A DNA stretch of 64,000 nucleotides from Arthrobacter sp. PGP41 (GTDB lineage: Bacteria; Actinomycetota; Actinomycetes; Actinomycetales; Micrococcaceae). Each line of letters starts with the position of its first letter. Within the stretch, counting starts at the first letter, position 1. Under the pieces are notes generated by a model. The model was not told where the DNA came from, did not search any database, and saw nothing but the letters and a program-made list of their open reading frames with translations. Shown in pieces: positions 45,840 to 55,012 of this stretch. Made by a program: the position numbers and the translations under genes. The stretch covers positions 930,001 to 994,000 of the forward strand of contig NZ_CP026514.1 in the NCBI RefSeq assembly GCF_002953935.1, given 5' to 3'.

Positions 45840-46160
45840 ATGCCGAAGTATCTGTTTGAAGCGACGTATGTGGGCGCGGGAATCAAGGGGCTTATGCAGG
45901 AAGGCGGCACGAAGCGGCGTGAGGCCCTGACGGAGGCCCTCAAGTCCATAGGCGGTTCGCTGGAGAGCTTCTACTACGCTTTTGGCTACTACGACGTCCT
46001 CGGCATTTTCGAGGCGCCGGACGATGCAAGTGCTGCCGCACTGTCACTGATAGTCAATTCCACGGGGAGCGTCAACGTCCGCCTGAAGCCCCTCCTGACT
46101 GTGGAAGACATCGACGAAGCAGCCAAGAAGACGCCGTCCTACCGGCCTCCGGGACAGTAG
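45840..46160 (+). CDS. GYD-domain protein
   Basis: 106 aa. MPKYLFEATYVGAGIKGLMQEGG and the GYYDVLGIFEAPDDASA segment identify the GYD domain, a small alpha/beta ferredoxin-like fold of unknown function. The GGAGGG site and 12-nt gap show it is co-expressed with the DUF1326-DUF2182 pair. Confidence 0.85.
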   Translation: MPKYLFEATYVGAGIKGLMQEGGTKRREALTEALKSIGGSLESFYYAFGYYDVLGIFEAPDDASAAALSLIVNSTGSVNVRLKPLLTVEDIDEAAKKTPSYRPPGQ

Positions 46161-46243
46161 CCCACGACGGCCCTCTTACGGTTGCCCTAAAGGGGAAATC
46201 GTCAGCGTTCGGGGCTGGCCCCGGCAGTCTTGCTGCCCGTGGC

Positions 46244-46266
46244 GGAACGGCATCCCATGCCGTTCC
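46244..46266. terminator. Convergent-gene stem-loop
   Basis: GGAACGGCAT (46244-46253), CCC, ATGCCGTTCC (46257-46266): perfect 10-bp stem between the GYD gene and the convergent GGDEF-EAL gene. Confidence 0.6.
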
Positions 46267-46272
46267 GGGTTG

Positions 46273-48750
46273 TCAGCATTCGAGGGCGCCCACCGCGCCG
46301 GACCTTGGCCTGACGCCGGAGAGGGGCTTTTCAAACCATGCGGGAACGTCCTCCGGAGGCAGGGGAGGGCTCCAGTAGAACCCTTGGGCGTAGCGAATGC
46401 CGAGGCGGCGGAGTTCGGCGAGTTGCTCCGCCGTCTCAACACCTTCCGCCACTACCCGGAGACTGAGGCTTTCGGCCATGCCAAGGACGAGTTCAATGAT
46501 GGTTGCCCCGTGGGGTCCTCTTCCCAGTTCTTCGACGAAAGTGCGGTCAATTTTCAGGGTCCGTGCCGAAAGCCACCTGAGGTAACTCAGGGAGGAGTAC
46601 CCTGTTCCGAAGTCATCGATTGACAGCCCCACGCCCAAGCTGTGGAGACGTTGCAGCGTCTCCTTGGGCAGGTCGGGCTGGTCCATCAGCACTGTCTCGG
46701 TAATCTCCAGGTCCACAGCGCTGGGATCGATGCCCGCGGCCTGGATCGCCGCCTCGACGATGTCCGTGAAATCGGTTGCCAGGAATTGGCGGCCGGAAAT
46801 ATTCACGGCGGCGGAAACGCCTGCCGCTCCCTTTAGCCGCCCGCGCCACTGCTGGACCTGCCGCAGGGCTTCACGGAGTACCCATGTGCCGATGGGGATA
46901 ATCAAGCCTGTCTCTTCGGCAATCGGAATGAACGTATCGGGCCCGATCAGCCCGTGCTCGCCGTGCTGCCAGCGCAGCAGCGCTTCGAAACCAATGGTGT
47001 CTCCGCTGTTGACGTCAACGATGGGCTGGTAGTTCAGCGAGAACTCGCCCCTTTCCAGGGCAAGCCGCAGTCCGGACTCCAGGTTCAGCCGCCCCGCGGC
47101 CTTTCCGGACATCAGCACGTCGTAAACGGCTGATGAGTCCCCGCCTGCTGATTTGGCCCGGTACATGGCCGCATCGGCTCCCTGCAGCATCGACTCCGCC
47201 GTATCGTCCGGTCCGGCCAGCGCGATGCCGACGCTGACGTTGAGGTAGATCTTGCGTCCGTCGACTTCAAACGGGTGCCTGGTGGATTGCCTGATCCGTT
47301 CCGCCAGGGTCCTGGCGCCGCGCAGCATCAGGTCCCCGCACACGATCACGAACTCGTCCCCGCCGAAGCGGCCCACTGTATCGCCGCTCTTGACAAAGGA
47401 CTTCAGCCGCTCGCCCAGGAGCATGAGGATAGTGTCCCCGGCCCCGTGGCCAATGCCGTCGTTAATCAGCTTGAACCGGTCCACGTCAACGAACATCACC
47501 ACGGCGCGGGAGTCCCGGTCCAGCAGGTCCTGGAGCACCTCAGTGATCACGTATCGGTTAGGCAGCCCCGTCAGGGGATCGTGGCGGGCCTGCCATTCCA
47601 GGATCTGTTCGGCCTGCTTGCGCTCGGTGATGTCCAGCACCGTATCCAGGAACCGCCCGGGTTTCCGCTCATCCACTTCCACGTTCCTGATACGGGAGTG
47701 CAGCCACCGTTGCTGGCCATCAGCCCTGACGATACGGTACTCAAAGTCCGCGAACACCGTGCCCTCATCCAGGTCTTTCCAGACGGCCTGGACACGTTCC
47801 CGGTCCTCAGGGTGCGTCAATTCAAGCATCAGGTCCCGGGTTGCCGTCTGCCCCGGGCCAAGGCCGAAGATCCGGCCGAATTCCTCCGAATGCCAGGTCT
47901 CGCCAGTCTCCTTGGTATGTTCGACGCTTCCGACGTGGGCCATCTCCTGGGCAGCCAGGAGTTTCTCCCGTTCCACGGCGGCCGCCGCCCGGAGGCGCTG
48001 GATCTCGGTGATGTCCCGGGCGATCGCCGACGCGCCGATCTGCTCGCCGTTCGGGCCGTATACCGGTGAGACCGTCAGCTCGACATCGATCACGGACCCG
48101 TCCTTGCGGCCCCAGCGCACCGCCAGGCCGGTCACGAATCGTCCGCTGCCTATGCTGGCCCTGACTTCTTCATCGAAGTCCTTGTGATCGCGGGTGGTCA
48201 GCAGCCGGTAGCTCTGCCCCACGGCTTCCCGCGCCGTCCAGCCGAACATCCGGGCCGCTCCCGAGTTCCAGCTGGTGATGGTCCCCGTCATGTCCGCGCT
48301 GACGATGGCGTCTCCCGAGGATTCAATGACGGCCGAGAACCGGCGCAAGACGGCCTCATTGTGCTTTCTGTCCGTGATGTCCTTCGAAATCGCGACCACG
48401 GCCACCGGCACGGTGTGCCGTCCACGGACCGGACTGACCGTGGCATGGACAGGAAACTCCTTCCCGGTTCTGTGGCGGACCCAGAGTTCCCCGGACCAGT
48501 CCCCACCGGCGGCGATCCGCTGTGCTATCTCACGGGACACGCTCTCCCCATGGGAACGCTCCGCGCCGACGATCCCAATATCAGCGATTGCTGCTCCCAA
48601 AGCCTCGGATGCGCTCAACCCATACAGCAACTCCGAGGCCCGGTTCCAGTACGTGACCCGCCACTGGGCGTCCATCCCGATCACCGATTGCCCGATTTCA
48701 TCAAGCAACAGCGACTGCATTACCAAGCCTTCATCACGCCTGCCAGCCAT
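46273..48750 (-). CDS. Three-PAS GGDEF-EAL cyclic-di-GMP enzyme
   Basis: 825 aa from the ATG at 48750 (GGGGGG just upstream; a GTG 24 nt earlier lacks a site). Three PAS/PAC units fill about residues 1-375, each closed by a DITDRK-type PAC end (ISKDITDRKHN, IARDITEIQRL, VLDITERKQAE). The GGDEF domain (about 385-545) has an intact RFGGDEFVIVCGD active loop. The EAL domain (about 565-815) keeps FEALLRWQH, EITETVLM, IDDFGTGYSSLSYL and VVAEGVETAEQ. Synthesis and breakdown of c-di-GMP are both possible. No membrane segment, so a cytosolic redox, light or ligand sensor. Confidence 0.9.
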   Translation of the reverse strand: MAGRRDEGLVMQSLLLDEIGQSVIGMDAQWRVTYWNRASELLYGLSASEALGAAIADIGIVGAERSHGESVSREIAQRIAAGGDWSGELWVRHRTGKEFPVHATVSPVRGRHTVPVAVVAISKDITDRKHNEAVLRRFSAVIESSGDAIVSADMTGTITSWNSGAARMFGWTAREAVGQSYRLLTTRDHKDFDEEVRASIGSGRFVTGLAVRWGRKDGSVIDVELTVSPVYGPNGEQIGASAIARDITEIQRLRAAAAVEREKLLAAQEMAHVGSVEHTKETGETWHSEEFGRIFGLGPGQTATRDLMLELTHPEDRERVQAVWKDLDEGTVFADFEYRIVRADGQQRWLHSRIRNVEVDERKPGRFLDTVLDITERKQAEQILEWQARHDPLTGLPNRYVITEVLQDLLDRDSRAVVMFVDVDRFKLINDGIGHGAGDTILMLLGERLKSFVKSGDTVGRFGGDEFVIVCGDLMLRGARTLAERIRQSTRHPFEVDGRKIYLNVSVGIALAGPDDTAESMLQGADAAMYRAKSAGGDSSAVYDVLMSGKAAGRLNLESGLRLALERGEFSLNYQPIVDVNSGDTIGFEALLRWQHGEHGLIGPDTFIPIAEETGLIIPIGTWVLREALRQVQQWRGRLKGAAGVSAAVNISGRQFLATDFTDIVEAAIQAAGIDPSAVDLEITETVLMDQPDLPKETLQRLHSLGVGLSIDDFGTGYSSLSYLRWLSARTLKIDRTFVEELGRGPHGATIIELVLGMAESLSLRVVAEGVETAEQLAELRRLGIRYAQGFYWSPPLPPEDVPAWFEKPLSGVRPRSGAVGALEC

Positions 48751-48921
48751 CCGTACCCCCCAGTCAGGAAACACCGCTGTTCAAGAATCCGTACGCCAAC
48801 GCTCCCCGGAACTATTGGTGCCCAGTCCCCGCAGCGGCGTTGTCATGATCGTGTACCCGAACCTAGCACCGTCCAAACCTGCTGGCGGGCAGAACCCCTG
48901 TGTCGGCCTTTGCAGCGGCCA

Positions 48922-48949
48922 TTGACTGTGCATACCACAGGACTAGCAT
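48922..48949 (+). promoter_or_regulatory. Promoter of SnoaL-like gene 2
   Basis: TTGACT (48922-48927) and TAGCAT (48944-48949), 16-nt spacer, about 35 nt before the ATG at 48986. Confidence 0.5.
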
Positions 48950-48985
48950 GATGCTCGTCAGGGCATTTCAAGGAGGAGATGTGTG

Positions 48986-49417
48986 ATGTCACGCGCTGAA
49001 GTAGAGCAGCTTGACGACCGCGGAATGGCGGCCTGGGACCAGCATGACACGGCGGCGTTCGCCGACCTGCTGGCCGATGATTTTACCTTTTCGGATGTGA
49101 CGGTCCCCGAGCCTTTCCGCACGCGGGATGAGGTCCGGACCTACATGGACTCATGGTTCACGGCATTCCCGGACATGCGTATTAAGACCACCAGGAGGGT
49201 GGTCAGCGATGACGAGGTTGCGGGGGAAGTGGAGTTCACCGGCACAAATACCGGTCCCCTTCGCATGGGAGGCCAGGAGATTCCGGCCACGGGCAAATCG
49301 GTGGTTGGATCCGGCACCTATTTCGCCTCGGTCAGGGACGGAAAAATCGCCTCGTTCCGGGCCCATCCGGACGTTGCATCACTGATGGGGCAGTTGGGGT
49401 TGATGCCCGGGATGTGA
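48986..49417 (+). CDS. SnoaL-like (NTF2-fold) protein 2
   Basis: 143 aa from the ATG at 48986 with AAGGAGG 10 nt upstream (a GTG directly before it is less well placed). FADLLADDFTFSD, WFTAFPDMRIKTTRRV and GTNTGPLRMGGQEIPATGK are typical of ester-cyclase/SnoaL-like proteins. The GTNTGPLRM and QLGLM blocks are shared with the protein at 34030-34464. Function unknown. Confidence 0.82.
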   Translation: MSRAEVEQLDDRGMAAWDQHDTAAFADLLADDFTFSDVTVPEPFRTRDEVRTYMDSWFTAFPDMRIKTTRRVVSDDEVAGEVEFTGTNTGPLRMGGQEIPATGKSVVGSGTYFASVRDGKIASFRAHPDVASLMGQLGLMPGM

Positions 49418-49492
49418 CGCTGGATTTTTGTCCCGTTCGCCCGGCGTACTCCTGGTGTGGGTGGACGTGCAGGTGCCCGCGGCTGGGGACTC

Positions 49493-51187
49493 CTAGGCCT
49501 CCCGGTCTTCCCGCTGGAACGCCCGCACGGCTTCGCTCACGGTGGGGTAGAAGTGTTCGGGGGAGAAGCGGGCGGCCATGCCGTACTGCAGCAGCCTGTC
49601 CTTGACCGGACCTTTGAGCTCGGCGAACACCAGGTCCACGCCGTGCCGTTCCAGCCATTCGTCCAGCTGCACCAGCTCGTCCAGGGCCGTGGTGTCGATT
49701 CCCGTGACGGGCTCTGCCGCCAGCACCACGCGTTCGGTGCCCGGCGGCGCCTGGTCCAGCTTGTTGCGGACGAAGGATCCCAGCAGTGACCCGTTGCCGA
49801 AGAACAGCGGCGCGTCGAAGCGCAGGATCAGCAGGCCCGGGACGCGTTCGCCTTCCGGATGGCGGCTTACGTCGTGGTATCCCGGCACCCCGGGGACGTC
49901 CACCAGCTCGGCCCGGTAGGGGTCCCAGGCGCGCCGCAGGAAGTCCAGGATTGCCAGGCCCACGGCGACGGCGATGCCCGGGAGGACCCCCAGGATGGCG
50001 ACCCCCAGGAATGCCGCGAGCATCACCAGGGATTCACTGCGGCTCATGCCGACCAGCCGCCGCACACCGGCGGGGTCGGCTATTGCCGCGGCTGCCGCGA
50101 TGACGATGGCGGCCAGGGTGGTGGCGGGCAGGAACTCGGTGACGCCGGGGGCGGCGAGCATGAAGCCGAGCACCAGGACGGCACCTGCCACGCCTGTGAG
50201 CTGGGATTTCGCGCCGGCCTCCACGGCCACCGGCGTGCGGGAGGTGCTGGCCGAGATCGGGAACCCGCCCAGCAGCCCGCTGGCCGCGTTTGCCGCACCC
50301 AAGGCTGCCATTTCATGGTTGCCGGATACATTCTCATCCTCGGCCGCGGCGAGGGACTGGGACAGGGTTCCGGTATCAACGAAGACGATCAGGGCGATGG
50401 CAGCGGCAGCTGGCAGCAGTGCCAGGACGTCGGCCCACCCGATTCCGCCGAGGGCCGGTGCGGGGAGCCCCTGCGGGAGGGCTCCGGTGACTTTGACGCG
50501 TTCCTGGAGTCCCAGCAGGGCCACGGCAAGGCAGGAGACCACCACGGCGATGAGCACGCCCGGTACCTTCCACTTCAGCCGGCGGGACACCCAGATGAGC
50601 GCCAGCGAGGCCAGGCCAAGCAGCATTGCCGTCATGTTGGTTTCGCCGGCAAGCACCTTCGGCACTGCGGCGAGCAGTTTTTCCCAGGGAGTGCCGTCCT
50701 CCACGGAGATTCCCAGGAGGGTGGGAAGCTGGGACATCGCCACCAGCAGGGCGATCCCGTTGAGGTAGCCCAGCCGGATGGGCTTGGACAGCAGTCCCGT
50801 GATGATGCCCAGCCTCAGGGCGGAACCGCACAGCAGGATGACGCCGATCAGGATGGCCAGGAGGCCGGCCAGGGCCACGGATTTCTGTTCGTTGTCCGCC
50901 GCCAGGGGAACCAGCGCCGCAACGATCATCGGGGCGAGCGCGGAATCCGGCCCCAGCACCAGCACACGCGACGGCCCCACCGCCGCGTACACAATCAGGG
51001 GCACTACCGTGGCGTAGAGACCTGTTACCGGCGGAAGACCGGCGGCCTGGGCGTATGCCATGCCCGCGGGGACCAGGATCGCGAAGAGCGCTGCGCCCGC
51101 CACCAGGTCGTGGCGCAGCCACTCGATTTTGTAGCCACGCAGGGCTGGCGGGAGCCACCATGCTGGGGTCTTTACGGAGTGGCTCAT
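49493..51187 (-). CDS. SulP-family anion transporter with STAS domain
   Basis: 564 aa from the ATG at 51187, where the family N-terminus (WWLPPALRGYKIEWLRHDLVAG) begins; the open frame continues upstream but is not SulP-like. About 12-14 membrane segments include VPAGMAYAQAAGLPPVTGLYA and the second-half GGFPISASTSRTPVA. The C-terminal STAS domain (about 440-564) has ILRFDAPLFFGNG and GIDTTALDELVQLDEWLERHG. SulP proteins import sulfate, bicarbonate or dicarboxylates; a link to sulfate is not shown here. Confidence 0.88.
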   Translation of the reverse strand: MSHSVKTPAWWLPPALRGYKIEWLRHDLVAGAALFAILVPAGMAYAQAAGLPPVTGLYATVVPLIVYAAVGPSRVLVLGPDSALAPMIVAALVPLAADNEQKSVALAGLLAILIGVILLCGSALRLGIITGLLSKPIRLGYLNGIALLVAMSQLPTLLGISVEDGTPWEKLLAAVPKVLAGETNMTAMLLGLASLALIWVSRRLKWKVPGVLIAVVVSCLAVALLGLQERVKVTGALPQGLPAPALGGIGWADVLALLPAAAAIALIVFVDTGTLSQSLAAAEDENVSGNHEMAALGAANAASGLLGGFPISASTSRTPVAVEAGAKSQLTGVAGAVLVLGFMLAAPGVTEFLPATTLAAIVIAAAAAIADPAGVRRLVGMSRSESLVMLAAFLGVAILGVLPGIAVAVGLAILDFLRRAWDPYRAELVDVPGVPGYHDVSRHPEGERVPGLLILRFDAPLFFGNGSLLGSFVRNKLDQAPPGTERVVLAAEPVTGIDTTALDELVQLDEWLERHGVDLVFAELKGPVKDRLLQYGMAARFSPEHFYPTVSEAVRAFQREDREA

Positions 51188-51305
51188 CTTCAGATGATGG
51201 CCCAATATTGCCCCTACCCGCCATCCATAGCCGTCGACGATCGGAGCCGGCTCCAGCCGGGAAGGAGTTTCCCTTGACAGCAATGTGATCCATGCCGCAC
51301 CATCA

Positions 51306-51334
51306 TTGCATAGTAATTGCGTGGCTGAATAAAA
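51306..51334 (+). promoter_or_regulatory. Candidate promoter of the 51-59 kb sugar operon
   Basis: TTGCAT (51306-51311) and an AATAAA/ATAAAA-type -10 (51328-51334) with a 16-17-nt spacer in AT-rich DNA, about 45 nt before the binding-protein ATG. The -10 is weak, so the operon may need an activator. Confidence 0.35.
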
Positions 51335-51375
51335 ATTTCTACCCGACAGTGAAGTCGCTAAGACAAGAGGAGACG

Positions 51376-52371
51376 ATGATGACTTCCCACAAGATGATCC
51401 GCTCGGGGTGTGCCGTTCTGACGGCCGCCATGATGGCGCTCTCGCTTGCTGCATGCGGGGGCGCCGGTGCTCCCGCCGGGGACCAGAAGAAGGTGATTGG
51501 TGTGTCGGTGGCGGACCAGAAGTCACTCTTTTATGTGGCTGAGGTTGCCGGCATCAAGGACGAGGCAAAGAAGCTGGGCTACGAGGTGAACATCACCTCT
51601 GCCAACAACGACTCGTCGGCGCAGGTCAAGCAGGTCAATGATCTTTTGACGAAGGAGATCGGTGCCCTGATCTTCACCTCCCAGGACTCAACAGCTGCGG
51701 CTGCGGGTGTCCGTGCCGCCAACAAGGCGGACGTCCCCGTGGTCGCGGTGGACCAGCGCCCGGAGTCCGGCCAGGGTGATCTCGCCACCTACATCGCGAC
51801 TGACAGCGTCAAAGCGGCCTACGAGCTCTGCACGTGGATGTTCGGGCAGATCGGCGGGTCGGGCGAGATAGCCATTCTGCACGGCGTACTCGGATCCACC
51901 GCGGAGATCCAGCGGACGGAGGGATGCCAGAAGGCCCTCAAGGAGACGCCAGGCATCAAGGTCGTTGCCGAGGAAACCGCCAACTGGGATGAGACCGAGG
52001 CCTACAAGGCCACCCAGAACATTCTCACGGCGCACCCCAACCTTAAGGCGGTGTTCGGCGAGAGCGACGCGATGTCCCTCGGCGCCTCCAAGGCGGCCAA
52101 GGCATCCGGCAAGACGATCTTCTCTGTGGGCATCGACGGCTTCCCGACCATGTTCGATGCGGTCGCGAGTGGTCTGACCCAGGCGACTATGGCACAGCAG
52201 CCGTACATGATGGGCCAGCTCGCCGTGCGCAACGCCATCGCCCTCATGGAGGGCAAGGGCCAGGACATCCCGAAGGAGCAGTACCAGGACACCGTGCTGA
52301 TCAACAAGGACACTGTGACTAAGCACAAGGTCGAAGACTTCTACGGCCCGGACGCCCAGTCCTTCAAGTGA
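51376..52371 (+). CDS. Ribose-type sugar-binding lipoprotein of ABC importer
   Basis: 331 aa from the ATG at 51376 (AGAGGAGA site). Lipoprotein signal ending MALSLAAC, then a periplasmic-binding-protein type I fold: KKVIGVSVADQKSLFYVAE, NNDSSAQVKQVNDLLTKEIGAL, VVAVDQRPES, SVGIDGFPTMFDAVASG. This is the RbsB/COG1879 class that binds pentoses, hexoses, polyols or autoinducer-like sugars. First gene of a cluster of an unassigned sugar pathway. The ligand is unknown. Confidence 0.88.
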   Translation: MMTSHKMIRSGCAVLTAAMMALSLAACGGAGAPAGDQKKVIGVSVADQKSLFYVAEVAGIKDEAKKLGYEVNITSANNDSSAQVKQVNDLLTKEIGALIFTSQDSTAAAAGVRAANKADVPVVAVDQRPESGQGDLATYIATDSVKAAYELCTWMFGQIGGSGEIAILHGVLGSTAEIQRTEGCQKALKETPGIKVVAEETANWDETEAYKATQNILTAHPNLKAVFGESDAMSLGASKAAKASGKTIFSVGIDGFPTMFDAVASGLTQATMAQQPYMMGQLAVRNAIALMEGKGQDIPKEQYQDTVLINKDTVTKHKVEDFYGPDAQSFK

Positions 52372-52378
52372 TCCCACG

Positions 52379-53908
52379 ATGACGACTCAACAAGCTTCGG
52401 CCGGCCTGGAGGGCACTGGCCTGATGAAGGCATACTCCGGGGTGACAGTCCTGAAATCGGTCGACTTCCGGGTCGAGCCGGGCACCGTTGTGGGGCTCGT
52501 GGGCGAAAACGGTGCGGGAAAGTCGACCCTCAGCTCGATCATCACCGGCGTCGTAAAGCCGGACGGCGGCACAATGCGGCTGGACGGGGCGGACTACGCC
52601 CCGTCCAACCCCGCCGAAGCACTCCGGCAGGGTGTGGCTCTCATCCACCAGGAAACGCGCCTGATCCAGGACCTCTCGGTCGCCGAAAACATCTTCCTCG
52701 GACGGCTTCCGCACCGGCGCGGCCGCGTGGACTGGGAACTCGTCCGCCGCGAGTCGAGGACCGTCCTCGACTCGCTGGGGGTGGAAATCGACGTCCGCCG
52801 CCCCGTCCGCGGCCTGTCGATGGCCATGCAGCAGGAGATCGAGATCGCCAAAGCCCTCAGCCGCCGTCCCCGGTACGTCGTGTTCGATGAGCCCTCGGCC
52901 TCCCTTGGAGAAACGGAGACAGAACACGTCCTCGAGCGGATCCGCGCGCTGCGGGCCGCCGGCGCCGGCGTCGTCTACATCTCCCACCGCCTCGACGAGG
53001 TCCGCGAGGTCGCAGACGAGATCGTGTGCCTGCGTGATGGCTCGCGCGTCCAGTCCTGGAATTCGGGCGACGTGGACAAGGAGAAGATCATCAACGCGAT
53101 GGTCGGGCGCGAGTTCACGTACGAGCACGTCCCGCCGCAGCCAAGCCGCGATACGACCGTGCTTGAAGTTCGGGGCCTCGGCAGGCGCGGTGCGTTCGCG
53201 GACATCAACTTCGAGTTGGCCGCGGGGGAGGTCCTCGGGATTGCCGGCCTCGTCGGCGCGGGGCGGACCGAGGTGGTCCGGGCCATCGCCGGTGTGGACC
53301 GTCCCGACTCGGGTGAGGTCATCCTTGAGGGGCGCAAGCTTCCCTGCAGCAGCCCCCAATCAGCGATCCGCGCAGGGATCGTCATGGTCCCGGAGGACCG
53401 CAAGGGCCAGGGCCTCAACCTGGACCGCACCGCCGAGGAGAATGTGACACTCCCGTGGGAGCGGGAGCTCGCCCGCAAGGGCATGCTGACACGCAAGTTG
53501 GTCCGGAAAGTTGCAGGCGCGCAGGCCCGCCGGCTCGACGTCCGCGGCAACATGGCGCTGCCGGTGAAGTCGATGTCCGGCGGAAACCAGCAGAAGGTCC
53601 TCATCGGCAAATGGCTGGTCAAGGATCCGAAGGTCCTGATTATCGACGAACCCACCCGCGGCGTTGATGTCGGCGCCAAGATGGCTATCTACGAGATCAT
53701 CCGCTCCCTCGCGGCCGAGGGAATGTCCGTCATCGTCGTCTCGTCCGAGCTTGATGAGGTCCTGGGACTCTCGCACCGGGTCCTGGTGATGTCGCGTGGC
53801 CGGCAGCGTGGGATTCTCCGCCGGGGAGAAGCTACCCCGGAGACCGTCATGTCGCTGGCCGTGCACTCGTCGGAATCAGCGGCCTCCCCCCTTATTTCCC
53901 AGCAGTAG
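52379..53908 (+). CDS. Sugar ABC importer ATPase with two nucleotide-binding domains (RbsA-like)
   Basis: 509 aa, the normal size of RbsA/XylG. NBD1: Walker A GENGAGKST, a degenerate signature LSMAMQQEIEIAKAL, Walker B YVVFDEPSAS. NBD2: modified Walker A GLVGAGRTEV, full signature MSGGNQQKVLIGKWL, Walker B VLIIDEPTRGVD. In this family one site is normally catalytic and the other structural. Starts 7 nt after the binding-protein stop. Confidence 0.9.
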   Translation: MTTQQASAGLEGTGLMKAYSGVTVLKSVDFRVEPGTVVGLVGENGAGKSTLSSIITGVVKPDGGTMRLDGADYAPSNPAEALRQGVALIHQETRLIQDLSVAENIFLGRLPHRRGRVDWELVRRESRTVLDSLGVEIDVRRPVRGLSMAMQQEIEIAKALSRRPRYVVFDEPSASLGETETEHVLERIRALRAAGAGVVYISHRLDEVREVADEIVCLRDGSRVQSWNSGDVDKEKIINAMVGREFTYEHVPPQPSRDTTVLEVRGLGRRGAFADINFELAAGEVLGIAGLVGAGRTEVVRAIAGVDRPDSGEVILEGRKLPCSSPQSAIRAGIVMVPEDRKGQGLNLDRTAEENVTLPWERELARKGMLTRKLVRKVAGAQARRLDVRGNMALPVKSMSGGNQQKVLIGKWLVKDPKVLIIDEPTRGVDVGAKMAIYEIIRSLAAEGMSVIVVSSELDEVLGLSHRVLVMSRGRQRGILRRGEATPETVMSLAVHSSESAASPLISQQ

Positions 53909-53922
53909 AAAGAGCATCAGCC

Positions 53923-54984
53923 ATGCGAACCACAACGGATCATGCCATTAACCAACGGTCCTCAGGACGCGGCGGCCGGACCCCGGAAGATGCGGGGACT
54001 GGCACCTCTCCGGGGCGGGATACGGGCCGTGGCCTGGCCGGGATTGCCGCCAACGTGCTCCGGCGGGTTCCCGGGCCGCTGATTGGCCTCATCGCGGTGA
54101 TGATCGCGCTTTCCATAATGTCGCCGTACTTCCTGACGTGGCGCAACCTCTCCAACGTGGTCACCCAAAATGCGGACATTGGCATCATGGCCGTGGGTGC
54201 GGCCCTGGTCATTCTTATCGGCGGCATAGACCTGTCCGTAGGATCAACTCTGGCTCTGTCGCTCATGACCAGCGCGTGGCTCTACCGCTCCGCCGGCGTT
54301 CCCTTCGAACTGTGCGTTGTCCTGGGCCTAACCGTCGGGGCCGCGGTGGGTTTGATCAACGGCGTACTCTCGACCTACGGCCGCATCCAGCCCTTCGTCG
54401 CCACCCTCGCCACCATGTCCGCGGCGGCCGGGCTGGCGCTCTACCTCACCAACGGCAACCCTATCAATGGGTTCCCGGAGTGGTACCTGGCCATCACCAG
54501 CAACGATATCCTCGGGATCCCGCTCGAAGGGATCATCATGGTGGCCACGTTCCTTATCGCGGCCTACTGGCTCCGGTTCCGTCCTTCGGGCCGCGCGCTC
54601 TACGCCATCGGCGGGAACGCCGAAGTGGCGCGGCTCTCCGGCCTTAACGTGACGCGCATCAAGATCGGCGTGTACGTGGTGGCGGGCTTCCTCGCAGCCC
54701 TTGCCGGCGTCATCGTCGGCTCCCGGCTCGACTCTGCACAGCCCACGGCCGGCACAGCCGACCTCCTGAATGTCATAGCCGTCGTCGTGATCGGCGGTGC
54801 GAGCCTGTCCGGCGGCTCGGGCGGCATGCTGAACACCTTTATCGGACTCCTCATCATCGGCGTCCTGAACAACGGCATGTCCCTCCTGAATGTCTCCCCG
54901 AACCTCCAGCCGGTGGTCATCGGCGTCGCGATCATCGTTGCCGTCCTGACCGACCGCGCCAGCCGTTCCCGCCAAGGCGCCTGA
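53923..54984 (+). CDS. Ribose-type ABC importer permease (RbsC-like)
   Basis: 353 aa. A polar 40-residue N-terminus precedes about ten membrane segments. Family signatures: AVGAALVILIGGIDLSVGS, NGVLSTYGRIQPFVATLATM, ALYAIGGNAEVARLSGLNV. BPD_transp_2 fold. Completes the importer with the two preceding genes (14 nt gap). Confidence 0.88.
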   Translation: MRTTTDHAINQRSSGRGGRTPEDAGTGTSPGRDTGRGLAGIAANVLRRVPGPLIGLIAVMIALSIMSPYFLTWRNLSNVVTQNADIGIMAVGAALVILIGGIDLSVGSTLALSLMTSAWLYRSAGVPFELCVVLGLTVGAAVGLINGVLSTYGRIQPFVATLATMSAAAGLALYLTNGNPINGFPEWYLAITSNDILGIPLEGIIMVATFLIAAYWLRFRPSGRALYAIGGNAEVARLSGLNVTRIKIGVYVVAGFLAALAGVIVGSRLDSAQPTAGTADLLNVIAVVVIGGASLSGGSGGMLNTFIGLLIIGVLNNGMSLLNVSPNLQPVVIGVAIIVAVLTDRASRSRQGA

Positions 54985-55012
54985 GGGCGCACCACCGTTC
55001 CGAGAGGACACC

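Noticed and set aside
49859..51277. 472-codon plus-strand frame opposite the SulP gene
   Set aside because: Low-complexity Gly/Gln/Asp/His translation without family features; antisense shadow.
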